64,000 nt of DNA, taken from positions 95,284-159,283 of the forward strand of contig NZ_JANIBL010000001.1 of assembly GCF_024505055.1 (NCBI RefSeq). Direction: 5' to 3'. Shown in pieces: positions 11,530 through 20,584 of this stretch. Numbering within the stretch: the first letter of the stretch is position 1; each line of letters starts with the position of its first letter. The DNA is from Methylomonas rosea. GTDB lineage: Bacteria > Pseudomonadota > Gammaproteobacteria > Methylococcales > Methylomonadaceae. A program made the translations under genes and the position numbers. The notes under the pieces were generated by a model that was not told where the DNA came from, made no database searches, and was given only the letters and a program-made list of their open reading frames with translations.

Positions 11530-11788
11530 TTGGTAAACAGTTGGCGTTTTAGCGGCAGTCCGCCTGCTAAGCAGTCTTGGGCGCTATAAGTTAAAAAAGA
11601 AAATTCGCCGGGCGCGGCAACCAGCTATTTTGCAGGATTAATTAGACAACAACCAGTCTATGACAGCTGTTGATACGGGGAGAAGTTTAAAAATTCGACT
11701 AGACTGCGCTAATTACGCCTGGCGGCGGAGTTTATCTGGTAGAAAATATGAGGTGTTTAGTAAAGGATAAAAGTGAGTTGGAGAAACA

Positions 11789-14086
11789 ATGAACGCGACC
11801 AGTTTGCTATTTCTGGCGGGTATTGTTGCCGTACAACAATTCAGCCGCTTACCGGGTAAGTTTGAGTTTATCGGTTTGGCTGTGAGCTGTTTGCTGTTGC
11901 TATACCGTCGCAATTGGCAAATCTTCGCGCTGCTTGCCGGGGTGTTGTGGGCGAGTTTATATGGCAGCTGGCGACTGTCCCAGCAATTGCCTGACGCTTA
12001 TCAAAACAGAGAAATCAAGGTACAAGGCTATATTGCCAGTCTGCCGCAACAACAAGAGCAGCGAACCAATTTTGATTTTATTGTCACGGCTCCGTCCGGC
12101 GATTTTCCGGATAAAATTCGTCTGAGCTGGTATTACCCAAAATTGACTTTGGCTGCCGGGCAGAGCTGGGAGATATACGTAAAACAGCGCAAACCGCATG
12201 GCCGCCTCAATCCCGGCGGCTTTGATTTCGAAGCGTGGTTATTTGCCAACCATATCGGTGCGACGGGCTATGTGCGCGAGAAACCTACGCCGCAACTTAC
12301 GAGTATCTCGCCGAGTATCGGTCAATATTTTGCCCAGTGGCGGCAAGCGATTGCCGACCGGCTGGACGCAGCTTTGCCCGGCAGCGCGCAGTTGGGCATC
12401 ATAAAAGCACTGACTATCGGCAGCCAAAACGCGATTACTCAGCAGCAATGGCAAGTGTTCAGAATCACCGGTGTTGTGCATTTAATCGTGATTTCCGGCT
12501 CGCATATTAGCTTGGTCGCCGGTCTGATTTACCTCTGGACCAGGCGGCTTTGGGCCTGGACCGGGGTACTCGCAATCTCGCCGCAACGCGCGGCGGCTTT
12601 GTGCGCCTGGCTGGCTGCCGTGTTTTACGCCGGTTTGGCGGGATACTCGGTGCCAACTCTGCGTGCGGTGATTATGCTCAGCGTGGCGCTAGCGGCAATC
12701 GCCTGGCAACGTAACACCGCGCCGATGCGCATTTTATTGCTGGCGTTGCTGGCTGTATTACTGTTCGATCCATCGGCGGTGTTATCGGTCGGCTTTTGGT
12801 TGTCATTCGTGGCGGTGGCGTTGTTGATTTACGTGTCGGCGGGCCGATTGGGCAGACCCTCGTACTGGCGCGAAGCCGGCGGCGCGCAATTGGCTACGGC
12901 GGTGGGCTTGTCGCCCTTATTGATCGTGTTTTTTCAGCAGGTATCGTTGATATCGCCTGTCGCCAATTGGTTGGCAGTGCCGGTTATCGGCATATTGATC
13001 GTACCGCCGGCTTTGTTGGCGGTGGTCTTGCTGTTTATCTGGCCGGCACTGGCGGCGCTGTTGCTACAACTCCTAGACTATATGCTGCAAGGGCTGTGGT
13101 GGGTGCTTTCGTACATGGCCGAATTACCCTTAGCCAGCATCTATTGCCTCCCGCCGCCCTGGTATGCCGTTGGATTGGCGGCCATCGGTGTACTCCTGCT
13201 GTTGGCGCCAAGCGGTTTTCCATGCCGGTATATAAGTCCGGTACTATTTTTACCGCTGATATTCGTGCAGGTAGAAAAACCGAAACCCGGCGAAGTCTGG
13301 CTGACTGTGCTGGACGTGGGCCAGGGTTTAGCGGCCGTGGTACAAACTGCAGAACATACTCTGGTATTCGATACCGGCGCGCGTTATTCGGAATATGCCG
13401 ATATTGGCGATTCAGTGGTTTTACCGTTCTTACGCGAGCAGGGTATCGCTAAAGTCGACAGCTTGGTGATTAGTCATGGCGACAACGATCATAGCGGCGG
13501 CGCGGAGTCGATACTTGCTGAATTGCCGGTAGACAAGGTCGTTAGCAGCGTTCCGGAATGGGCCGCACGCGAATATGGGGAGGATTGCCGGACCGGACAA
13601 ACTTGGCGCTGGGACGAAGTGACTTTTAAGATTCTATCGCCTCCGGAAAGTGGATTTATCGGCGATAACGACAACTCCTGCGTGTTGCAAGTGAATAGCA
13701 CACGGCAGCGGTTTTTGCTGACCGGCGACATCGAGCAAGCGGCCGAAACCTGGCTGGTGCGCGAGTACGGTGACGAACTTGCCAGCGATGTATTATTGGC
13801 GCCGCACCATGGCAGTAAAACGTCATCTAGTCATGCTCTGCTTGAAAAAGTTAATCCCGCGCTTATTGTGATTCCCGCCGGTTATCAAAACCGCTTCGGT
13901 TTTCCGCACCGGCAGATTATCGAGCGCTATAACCAACTTGGCATAGCTTGGTTGAATACGGCGGAGCAGGGCGCAATCTCTGTGCATAGCGGACCTGAAA
14001 GGATTCAATCAATAGCGGAACGAGCGAAACGGCAACGCTATTGGCGGACACCGGTGCCGAATCGGCAGAGCATTGATGTCAGATAA
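11789..14086 (+). CDS. comEC: ComEC/Rec2 family DNA uptake channel
   Basis: Protein of 765 aa, the usual length for full ComEC. The N-terminal DUF4131-type region (about 20-180) is followed by a many-helix Competence domain (about 215-490, with 'GVVHLIVISGSHISLVAGLIY') and a C-terminal metallo-beta-lactamase-like domain from about 505. The latter has 'LDVGQGLAAVV', the metal motif 'SHGDNDHSGG' near residue 562, 'LTGDIE' and 'LLAPHHGSKTSSS'. ComEC carries single-stranded DNA across the inner membrane during natural transformation, and the MBL domain is the proposed nuclease. The start follows TTGGAG. No other competence gene is adjacent. Confidence 0.93.
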   Translation: MNATSLLFLAGIVAVQQFSRLPGKFEFIGLAVSCLLLLYRRNWQIFALLAGVLWASLYGSWRLSQQLPDAYQNREIKVQGYIASLPQQQEQRTNFDFIVTAPSGDFPDKIRLSWYYPKLTLAAGQSWEIYVKQRKPHGRLNPGGFDFEAWLFANHIGATGYVREKPTPQLTSISPSIGQYFAQWRQAIADRLDAALPGSAQLGIIKALTIGSQNAITQQQWQVFRITGVVHLIVISGSHISLVAGLIYLWTRRLWAWTGVLAISPQRAAALCAWLAAVFYAGLAGYSVPTLRAVIMLSVALAAIAWQRNTAPMRILLLALLAVLLFDPSAVLSVGFWLSFVAVALLIYVSAGRLGRPSYWREAGGAQLATAVGLSPLLIVFFQQVSLISPVANWLAVPVIGILIVPPALLAVVLLFIWPALAALLLQLLDYMLQGLWWVLSYMAELPLASIYCLPPPWYAVGLAAIGVLLLLAPSGFPCRYISPVLFLPLIFVQVEKPKPGEVWLTVLDVGQGLAAVVQTAEHTLVFDTGARYSEYADIGDSVVLPFLREQGIAKVDSLVISHGDNDHSGGAESILAELPVDKVVSSVPEWAAREYGEDCRTGQTWRWDEVTFKILSPPESGFIGDNDNSCVLQVNSTRQRFLLTGDIEQAAETWLVREYGDELASDVLLAPHHGSKTSSSHALLEKVNPALIVIPAGYQNRFGFPHRQIIERYNQLGIAWLNTAEQGAISVHSGPERIQSIAERAKRQRYWRTPVPNRQSIDVR

Positions 14087-14144
14087 ATTTTGCCGCGTCG
14101 GCGTTTCTGCCTATACTCTCAGGACCAAAATATGGAGCATTACA

Positions 14145-14507
14145 GTGGAGAACGAAAACCGTACCCGAATACGTTTTAATCCGGAAGGACTCGTGGCGCA
14201 CATCATCATCGAACCGCCACCGCCCGGCGGTGAAATCATCATCGACGGCCAGGTCGTGGATATGAGTTACAGTGGTATTAAAATTCGTTTGAAAGAACCT
14301 TTAGGGCAAGCCGTGGACGAAGCTGAATTGCGGATTTCCATCATCCTGCCGGAATCGCGGGTGGCCATGTCGATACACGGCAACATCAAACATATCCGCG
14401 AAGACCGCGAATGCGGCTTGCAATATAACCCGAGCAAACACAGCGAAGACGAATTTGACGATCTGATGTTCGAATGCGTCAAGTTGGCACCGCAGCGTAA
14501 AGATTAA
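14145..14507 (+). CDS. PilZ domain protein
   Basis: Small protein of about 120 aa. The N-terminal 'NRTRIRF', the core 'GQVVDMSYSGIKIRL' and the strand 'VHGNIKHI'-like segment ending in 'ECGLQY' fit the PilZ fold. PilZ domains bind c-di-GMP through an RxxxR motif followed by (D/N)xSxxG. Here 'DMSYSG' is a good second motif and 'RTRIRF' supplies the arginines. I favour the GTG at 14145, with GGAG eight bases upstream, because the domain begins directly there. An ATG at 14076 overlapping the comEC stop would add 23 residues without domain character. It likely reads c-di-GMP made by cyclases elsewhere in the cell. Confidence 0.75.
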   Translation: MENENRTRIRFNPEGLVAHIIIEPPPPGGEIIIDGQVVDMSYSGIKIRLKEPLGQAVDEAELRISIILPESRVAMSIHGNIKHIREDRECGLQYNPSKHSEDEFDDLMFECVKLAPQRKD

Positions 14508-14520
14508 GTTGGGCTATGTA

Positions 14521-14703
14521 ATGAGCGCGTTCATTCTGTCTTTACGGTCATTCTGGCGCCACCTTAACGGCGATGCCGCTTATGAACGCTATCTACGACA
14601 CTGGCACGAACATCACGCGGAACAGCTTCCGCCGTTAAGTAGAAAAGCGTTTTTCGCCGCTGAAACGCAGCGAAAATGGAATGGCGTGAAACGGTGTTGC
14701 TGA
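14521..14703 (+). CDS. YbdD/YjiX-family small protein
   Basis: Small protein of 60 aa resembling E. coli YbdD: a short amphipathic start, 'DAAYERYLRHWHEHHAEQLPPLSRKAFFAAETQRK' aligning with the YbdD pattern of Y-x2-Y, H, P and F, and the characteristic double cysteine at the extreme C-terminus ('KRCC'). In enterics this gene sits beside the pyruvate/peptide transporter gene cstA or btsT, but no such transporter is present here. I chose the ATG at 14521; an in-frame TTG at 14509 directly follows the PilZ stop. The function of the family is not established. Confidence 0.6.
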   Translation: MSAFILSLRSFWRHLNGDAAYERYLRHWHEHHAEQLPPLSRKAFFAAETQRKWNGVKRCC

Positions 14704-14831
14704 ATTTTTAGGTTACTTGAAACTGCTCGCGCTAAAGAGTCTTGGGGGCTATCCATTCACTTTTCGATTCAGGTAGGCGGCTTGTTGCGCAGGGGCGATG
14801 AATATCATGTGCCCTGCACAACTTTTCTCGC

Positions 14832-15530
14832 CTAAGGTAATGTGCAGGTACCATCACCTCCATCTCGGACGTAGTAGTCGATGGAAGTAAAACCGTTAGC
14901 GGCAGAGATTACATTCAGACCTGCACTCAAAAAGACCGGCGTTCTGGGACGAGATGCACTGAGTTGGGTAAGCGGCTTATCATTGATGGAAACATTCAAC
15001 AGGTAGCCACCGTTGTCAAACAGATTAACGAAGGGTTGTGCTTGGCCTGTGGCGGGATTAAATGCGCAGCCGGCAGTCACCGTCGAATAGGATTTGCCGC
15101 TCGCTGCATATTCTAAAACGCCGTCGGCACTGAAAGTATTACTAGAAGTATCCGGTAGCGCGCAGACGCCCGGTTGAACCGTAAACACATATTTATCAGC
15201 GGTTTTTTTGTTGAGCCTGACAAGAACAGTGTTGTTTCCATCTGCGAGCCATACGTTGACGGCAGGATTGGTGTTAGTGACTTTTGCGACATTGGCACCG
15301 TTGAGCGCTACACTGGCGCTTAAGTTGGTTGTCGGATTGTATAGACCTGCCTCCACGACTGGAAATAGCTCACCAGTACTTGGGTTGGCTGCACATTTAA
15401 CCAAACTCGATGCGTAGGTTTTGCCGCTTGCGCCGACTTGCACGGTGGCGGCTGCCAATGCTGGCGAACCAAGCAAAAGCGTAGTCACCAGCGCGGATGT
15501 GATCGAGAGTAAAGACGTTCTGTTTTTCAT
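14832..15530 (-). CDS. Secreted protein with an internal two-fold repeat
   Basis: Protein of 232 aa with a clear signal peptide (cleavage after 'SPALA', about residue 26) and a strong AGGAGG ribosome site upstream. The mature part is two similar repeats of about 95-100 residues. Each starts with 'ASGK(T/S)Y', has a Cys in 'VKCAANPSTG' / 'AGCAFNPATG', a central beta-rich stretch and a closing 'GVCALP' / 'GTCTLP'. The two cysteines per repeat probably form one disulfide each. I recognise no named family. It may be a periplasmic or extracellular adhesive or binding protein. It is isolated from neighbours, with about 130 empty bases on its downstream side. Confidence 0.75.
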   Translation of the reverse strand: MKNRTSLLSITSALVTTLLLGSPALAAATVQVGASGKTYASSLVKCAANPSTGELFPVVEAGLYNPTTNLSASVALNGANVAKVTNTNPAVNVWLADGNNTVLVRLNKKTADKYVFTVQPGVCALPDTSSNTFSADGVLEYAASGKSYSTVTAGCAFNPATGQAQPFVNLFDNGGYLLNVSINDKPLTQLSASRPRTPVFLSAGLNVISAANGFTSIDYYVRDGGDGTCTLP

Positions 15531-15750
15531 ATTGCCTCCTAAATTTGGTCAAAAGGCACACTAACAAAGGAGAATGAATCCAGTATTAAATCCACATTAA
15601 ATATCGGTTAAATATAATACAAGGTTACCGTATGCGACTGATGTGTTGGCATCTGTATTGGCTATCCATACTACAGTGTTAAGCGCATTTTTTGCTTAGC
15701 CATCTTGCCGAGTACGCAAGACTAGGTACAAATTTGGTACAGCAAATAAA

Positions 15751-15781
15751 AAAGGCCTAGGTGAAAAACACCTAAGCCTTT
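15751..15781 (-). terminator. Rho-independent terminator downstream of deaD / tRNA fragment
   Basis: Inverted repeat with 13-base arms (15751-15763 and 15769-15781), one mismatch and a five-base loop. Read on the minus strand it is followed by TTTATTT. It would terminate the minus-strand helicase transcript, and may originally have belonged to the tRNA-Thr whose 3' fragment lies just upstream of it. Confidence 0.75.
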
Positions 15782-15789
15782 GATAAATA

Positions 15790-15840
15790 TGGAGCTGACG
15801 ATGGGACTCGAACCCGCGACCGGCTGATTACAAATCAGTT
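15790..15840 (-). pseudogene. 3' fragment of tRNA-Thr(TGT)
   Basis: Read on the minus strand, the sequence from the anticodon stem onward is tRNA-like: an anticodon arm with loop TTTGTAA (anticodon TGT, threonine), a variable loop, a T arm containing GTTCGAGTCCC, a 3' acceptor strand and CCA. The D arm and 5' acceptor strand are missing; coding sequence of the helicase occupies that place, and the fragment overlaps the helicase stop codon. The T stem also carries a C-A mismatch. It cannot be a functional tRNA. It looks like the 3' tRNA end left as an attachment-site duplicate or by rearrangement. Confidence 0.8.
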
Positions 15841-17587
15841 ATTCGGCTTGATCTTTGTTTTTGCCGCGTCTTGACGGTGAACCGACTCGTTTTTTGCTTT
15901 TGTCTTTTTTCACCAAGGCCGGGTCGAATTTGGAAATATCCAAGGATTTTCCGACTACCCGGACTTTTTTCAGTGCTTGGAACAAGTCTTTGGGCATGCC
16001 GGCAGGCAATTCTACTGTGCTGTAATGTTCCTCGATTTTGATGCGGGCGATATGGTCGCCGTCTATACCGGTCTCGTTGGCGATCGCGCCGACGATATTG
16101 CCGGGTTTCACGCCGTCGCTATGGCCTACTTCGATACGGAAGGTTTCCATTTCCACTGCGCCGGCCCGGCCTTTTTCCCGTCTCGGGCCACGGTCACTAC
16201 GATCATTGCGGTCGGGACGGCCTTTTTCTTCAGCGTCTTTACGTGGTTTCTTGCTGGGCTCTTTCATTAACAAAGGCGTATCGCCTTGTAACAATTTAGC
16301 CAAGGCCGCCGCAACGTCCAATGCCGGTACGTTATGCTCAACCTGGTATTGGTTGATCAATTGGTTGTAAAAGCTGAGTTCCTCACCGGCCAGCGTGTCG
16401 GTAATCCGCTGTTTGAAACGGTTGATGCGCGCGTTGTTGATAAAGTCGGTGGAAGGCAATTGCATTTCTTCGACTTTTTGTTTGGTGGCTTGCTCGATAT
16501 TGGCCAGCAGGCGTTTTTCGCGCGGCGAGACGAATAAAATTGCGTCGCCGGTGCGGCCCGCGCGACCGGTACGGCCGATACGATGGATATAAGACTCGGT
16601 GTCGTACGGGATGTCGTAGTTGACGACATGGGTGATACGATCAACGTCCAGGCCGCGAGCGGCAACGTCGGTGGCGATCAGAATATCCAGTTTGCCGCTT
16701 TTCAGATTATCGATAGCGCGCTCGCGCAGGGCTTGCGACATGTCGCCGTTGATCGCCGAGGCGGAAAAGCCGCGCGCTTCCAATTTTTCGGCCACTTCGA
16801 TGGTAGCGGTTTTGGTTCTGACGAAGATAATCATGCCGTCAAAGTTTTCCGCTTCCAAAATTCGGGTCAAAGCGTCCATTTTGTGCACGCCGCTGACAAA
16901 CCAGTAGCGTTGGCGAATGTTGGCGGCGGTGGCGGTTTTGACCTTGATGGTCACTTGTTCGGGGTTGTTCAGGTATTTCTGCGCGATTTTGCGAATTTCA
17001 GTCGGCATGGTTGCCGAGAACAGTGCAGTTTGGCGCGTGGATGGGGTTTGTTCCAGAATCCATTCCACATCGTCGATGAAACCCATCCGCAACATTTCGT
17101 CCGCTTCGTCCAGCACCAGCGTGGTGAGTTGGTCCAGTTTTAGCGTGCCACGGCGCATATGGTCCATGACCCGGCCGGGTGTGCCGACCACAACATGCGC
17201 GCCGCGACTCAATTGGCGTAACTGGCTGGTGTAATCCTGACCGCCGTAGATCGGCAATACGTGAAAGCCTTTGATATGTGCGGCATAGCTTTGAAACGCC
17301 TCGGCAACCTGTATCGCCAACTCGCGGGTCGGGGCTAGCACCAAAGCTTGCGGGTCTTTTTGATTGAGATTGATACGTGACAAAATCGGCAAGGCGAATG
17401 CGGCGGTTTTGCCGGTACCCGTTTGCGCTTGGCCCAACACATCGCGACCAGCCATCACGAACGGAATAATCTGTGCTTGAATCGGAGAAGGCGTTTCGTA
17501 ACCGACACTTTCCAGCGCTTTTAATATGGGGTCTGAAAGCGATAAATCTTTAAAGGAGGGCGTGGCGGAGGAGGGGGTGTCGGACAT
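15839..17587 (-). CDS. deaD: DEAD-box RNA helicase (DeaD/CsdA type)
   Basis: Protein of 582 aa. The helicase core has the Q motif ('FKDLSLSDPILKALESVGYETPSPIQ'), Walker A 'AQTGTGKT', 'PTRELAIQV', 'DEAD', 'SAT' and 'HRIGRTGRAGRTG'. A basic linker follows (about 450-485), then a C-terminal DbpA-type RNA-binding domain ('FRIEVGHSDGVKPGNIVGAIANETGI', about 490-560) and a lysine-rich tail. This architecture is typical of DeaD/CsdA, which unwinds RNA during ribosome assembly and cold adaptation. The stop codon abuts a tRNA-Thr fragment, so the original downstream sequence has been replaced, but the protein itself appears full length. Confidence 0.92.
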   Translation of the reverse strand: MSDTPSSATPSFKDLSLSDPILKALESVGYETPSPIQAQIIPFVMAGRDVLGQAQTGTGKTAAFALPILSRINLNQKDPQALVLAPTRELAIQVAEAFQSYAAHIKGFHVLPIYGGQDYTSQLRQLSRGAHVVVGTPGRVMDHMRRGTLKLDQLTTLVLDEADEMLRMGFIDDVEWILEQTPSTRQTALFSATMPTEIRKIAQKYLNNPEQVTIKVKTATAANIRQRYWFVSGVHKMDALTRILEAENFDGMIIFVRTKTATIEVAEKLEARGFSASAINGDMSQALRERAIDNLKSGKLDILIATDVAARGLDVDRITHVVNYDIPYDTESYIHRIGRTGRAGRTGDAILFVSPREKRLLANIEQATKQKVEEMQLPSTDFINNARINRFKQRITDTLAGEELSFYNQLINQYQVEHNVPALDVAAALAKLLQGDTPLLMKEPSKKPRKDAEEKGRPDRNDRSDRGPRREKGRAGAVEMETFRIEVGHSDGVKPGNIVGAIANETGIDGDHIARIKIEEHYSTVELPAGMPKDLFQALKKVRVVGKSLDISKFDPALVKKDKSKKRVGSPSRRGKNKDQAE

Positions 17588-17708
17588 TAATAATACCTGT
17601 AGAAAAAAAGAGAGTTGCCGGCCATGGGCTAGCTATGCCCGGCATTGTATCGCAACTTGGCTCGATATTGCTTAACTTATTGATAATTACCGTAAAATCC
17701 TGGCTTGT

Positions 17709-18683
17709 CTAGCTTGCTTTCCGGGAAGAGTAATTTAAGCAGATAAAGATGAAAAATTGCGCGCCAAAAATCAGATTAGCCATTAACAGATGTACCGGTT
17801 GAGCGACGGCGGGAAAACCCAGTCTGTCGAGGCTGACGCCTGCCAAAATGGCGGTAACGATCAATCCCATTAACACATAAGCAGTGCGCAACAGCAGGCT
17901 ACGTTTGTCGGCTTGCTGATAAATTTTCCAGGCCAGCCAGAGGTTGGTAAACAAAATGATCGATGAAAAAGACCGGTGAATATAAAAAATGATCGGAAAA
18001 CTATCGCGCCAAAACTGTCTGTCGATGTAGCTGTGCTCATGAGCGATGTAATCGACCGCTTCCCTGACTTGGGTGCCCATTGCCACTTGCAACAAGGTCA
18101 TGGCCATGGCAATTTTTAACACCAAAGCAAAGCGCGGTGTCAACCAATGGCTGTCGATGGCTTCCAGGATTGGTTTTTGCGATCTGGCAATGGCGTAGAT
18201 GAGTAGTGCAACGATAAACAGGGCCAGCAGCATATGCAGCGTTATCATCAAGGGCTTCAGGTTGCTGGCTACTACCGCCGAACCGAGCCAACCCTGAAAT
18301 CCGACCAACAAAAATACCGATAACGCTAAATAAAAGATGGCTTTGTCGGCTTTCAGATAAACCCGTGATGTCCAGGCGGTGAGAAAAATCAGAAAACCGA
18401 TAGTCACGCCGACCAAACGATTAGTGTATTCGGTCCAGGTTTTTACAGGGTTGAAGGCGGTGCTTTCATAACCGCGCGCCGCATAAATTTCGTGGTAATT
18501 GGCCGGCAATTGCGACTCATGCGTTGGCGGTACCCATTGCCCGAAGCAGGTCGGCCAGTCCGGACAACCCATGCCGGCACCGGAGGCGCGGACGATGCCG
18601 CCGACCAGGATCACGAAATACACGGCAAAGATGGTAAGCGTGCCTAAGCGGCGAAAACGGGCGGCGTCTTGGGCGTCTATCAT
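17709..18683 (-). CDS. ctaA: Heme A synthase (CtaA/COX15)
   Basis: Protein of 324 aa with about eight membrane segments. Conserved features are 'RASGAGMGCPDWPTCFGQWVPP' near residue 35 with paired cysteines, 'EYTNRLVGV', a histidine in 'ITLHMLLAL' and another in 'IHRSFSS', and a late histidine in 'QPVHLLMANLIFGAQF'. The family oxidises heme O to heme A for aa3-type cytochrome oxidase. It starts 13 bp after the HDOD gene and 14 bp separates that gene from ygfZ, so the three probably form one transcript. Genes for heme O synthase and the oxidase subunits are not in the window. Confidence 0.92.
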   Translation of the reverse strand: MIDAQDAARFRRLGTLTIFAVYFVILVGGIVRASGAGMGCPDWPTCFGQWVPPTHESQLPANYHEIYAARGYESTAFNPVKTWTEYTNRLVGVTIGFLIFLTAWTSRVYLKADKAIFYLALSVFLLVGFQGWLGSAVVASNLKPLMITLHMLLALFIVALLIYAIARSQKPILEAIDSHWLTPRFALVLKIAMAMTLLQVAMGTQVREAVDYIAHEHSYIDRQFWRDSFPIIFYIHRSFSSIILFTNLWLAWKIYQQADKRSLLLRTAYVLMGLIVTAILAGVSLDRLGFPAVAQPVHLLMANLIFGAQFFIFICLNYSSRKAS

Positions 18684-18696
18684 GTGTTTTTAATTC

Positions 18697-19539
18697 TCAA
18701 AGGAACATTGAGTGGGCGAGTTCGATCTCTTCCGAGACTCCTTCAATTTCCAAAATTTCGGTATCGGGCTGGATACCCAACTTAACAAAGGCGGGTACGG
18801 TGTTCCAATCGACGCGGCAGGCAGGGTGATCGGTGCCGGCGATGCTTTGCAGAAACGCGACTTGCACTAAATCGACATAATCGGCCTTAGAGCCCGAGTC
18901 GCGCTGGAAATCCACATATTCGGAAGGCACCTGTTTAAGTTCTTCCGGGAAATTCCAGGTATTCATGATCAGTTTGCCGACATGCGGATGGGCTTTTTCC
19001 AGCAGTTTGTCTAATCGGGAGGGGCTGTCTCTAAACTCCGGAATTTTCTCGACCAGCGTCAGTATCGGCAATTTACCGATTTGATGGATCAGGCCGGCCA
19101 GCATGGCTTCATCGGCGTTTAAATGCGGCACGAATGCAGCCAACGCGCGGCTGATCGCTGAAACATTGACGCCTTGCTCCCAGGTGCTGCGGAAATAGCC
19201 TTCCAGCAGCGCCGTGGTAGGGGTAAACATTTGCTGCATGATCAAACTGGTGATCAGCGTGCGAATGGTGTTGTTGCCGAGCCGGGTTACGGCCATTTGA
19301 ATATTTTTGATTTCCATGGTGCCGCGATACAAGGGGCTGTTGGCAACTTGTATCAAACGGGCGGAAATGGCGGCGTCGGTCGCGATAATCTCGGCCAAAC
19401 TTTGCGCAGTGGCATCGCCTTTACTGACAGCATCCCGGACTTTGATGGCTACATCCGGCAGGGTAGGCAGGATTAATCGGTTGGCGTCGAGTTCCGCTTG
19501 CACATGGACTAAAAAGTCTTGAACAGATTTGAATTGCAT
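18697..19539 (-). CDS. HDOD domain protein
   Basis: Protein of 280 aa whose HDOD domain spans nearly all of its length: 'LPTLPDVAIKVRDAV', 'ISARLIQVANSPLYRG', 'VTRLGNNTIRTLITSLIMQQMF' and 'EAMLAGLIHQIGKLPILTLVE'. No DNA-binding or catalytic output domain is visible. It lies between ygfZ and ctaA on the minus strand with gaps of 14 and 13 bp, so it is probably expressed with them. Why a signalling scaffold sits between an iron-sulfur repair factor and heme A synthase is not obvious from sequence. It is the second of three HDOD genes here. Confidence 0.85.
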   Translation of the reverse strand: MQFKSVQDFLVHVQAELDANRLILPTLPDVAIKVRDAVSKGDATAQSLAEIIATDAAISARLIQVANSPLYRGTMEIKNIQMAVTRLGNNTIRTLITSLIMQQMFTPTTALLEGYFRSTWEQGVNVSAISRALAAFVPHLNADEAMLAGLIHQIGKLPILTLVEKIPEFRDSPSRLDKLLEKAHPHVGKLIMNTWNFPEELKQVPSEYVDFQRDSGSKADYVDLVQVAFLQSIAGTDHPACRVDWNTVPAFVKLGIQPDTEILEIEGVSEEIELAHSMFL

Positions 19540-19553
19540 GGATTGAATTTCCG

Positions 19554-20507
19554 CTATTGATCCGAAATTATCGCGATAGGTGTGCGATAGTCGTCATCAA
19601 GTATAAGGTTTTTTGGCAGTCCATCAACTATTTGCAGGACCAGTAGCGCACGGTTTATTCCGGCCCATGCCGCGTTAGTCAGTACGCATCCCATACTTTG
19701 CTGAGAAATGCTATCCAACACCTTACAGCCATTGATGACGCCGTTCGATGATTGCGGGCATTCGGCAATAAACAGCGCGCGTTTGACTTTGCCCAAATAA
19801 TGACTGCGGGCCACGATTTCCTGGCCTGTGTAACAGCCTTTACTGAAACTGATGCCGCCAAGCTGGTCAATACCCAACATCTGCGGAATATGTTGTTCAG
19901 ATTGGCTAATATCGAACCAAGGCAGGGCAGTGGAGATGTCCTGATAGCGCCACTCGTCCAGGCTGCCGGATTCGAAAGCGTATCGGCTGCGCAGTAATCC
20001 GGTAAATTCATTAATCTGATCAGACGTACCCAGCAGCAGGTGACGCCATGCGCCGGGTAGCTTAACAGTCGTTAACGGTATTTGCCCGATTGCGAAATTG
20101 TCTGTCGGAGCGTCAAACTCAGGCGAAAGGCCCGATATGCCCAGGATATGCATGTTTCCGGTTTGATCATGCAATTTTGCATCGGCTCGCAACACGTACA
20201 TCCGCAATTTTTTTAACACGGTGTCGAGCAAGTCCGCAGGCAGTATCAGGTAAAAAGACGCTAGCGATTTAACCACCAACAGCGTACTGATGACACGGCC
20301 TTTGGCGTTACAGAATCCGGCTATACTGGCTTGCGATGCCGATAAATCGTTAATATTGCATGTTAACTGGCCCTGTAAGAGTTTTGCGGCATCCTGACCG
20401 CTAACTTCTATGAGGTTCAGGCCGGTGGATGCGAATACTTTTCTGGATAAAGCAAATGCATTGGGTTCCCTAAAAGCGCTGGTGTGATCGGTCCGGTCTT
20501 CAAGCAT
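19554..20507 (-). CDS. ygfZ: YgfZ/GcvT-type folate-binding protein
   Basis: Protein of 317 aa carrying the family signature 'KGCYTGQEIVAR' near residue 240, with its key cysteine, and the N-terminal GcvT-like segment 'DAAKLLQGQLTCNINDL'. YgfZ uses folate to assist repair or assembly of iron-sulfur clusters in enzymes such as MiaB. It is the first gene of the probable ygfZ-HDOD-ctaA transcript and lies divergently, 77 bp, from a ygfX-type gene. The pairing of ygfZ and ygfX is familiar from enterics, although sdhE, which normally sits between them, is absent here. Confidence 0.9.
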   Translation of the reverse strand: MLEDRTDHTSAFREPNAFALSRKVFASTGLNLIEVSGQDAAKLLQGQLTCNINDLSASQASIAGFCNAKGRVISTLLVVKSLASFYLILPADLLDTVLKKLRMYVLRADAKLHDQTGNMHILGISGLSPEFDAPTDNFAIGQIPLTTVKLPGAWRHLLLGTSDQINEFTGLLRSRYAFESGSLDEWRYQDISTALPWFDISQSEQHIPQMLGIDQLGGISFSKGCYTGQEIVARSHYLGKVKRALFIAECPQSSNGVINGCKVLDSISQQSMGCVLTNAAWAGINRALLVLQIVDGLPKNLILDDDYRTPIAIISDQ

Positions 20508-20584
20508 GGCGGCAAAGTTTGTAGGAATACATGAACATAATTTAGCAGGGTAGTTTACCTTAGCGCGAAAAAGGTGCGGCGATT

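Noticed and set aside
12796..13452. 218-residue ORF on the plus strand inside comEC
   Set aside because: It is an out-of-frame shadow of comEC, rich in Arg, Gly and Ala, with no family features.
14701..14703. TGA after the YbdD-type CC ending as a selenocysteine codon
   Set aside because: The protein already ends at the family's normal C-terminal double cysteine, and no downstream selenocysteine-type hairpin was evident.
16583..17143. 186-residue ORF opposite deaD
   Set aside because: It is antisense to the conserved helicase core and has no recognisable domain.
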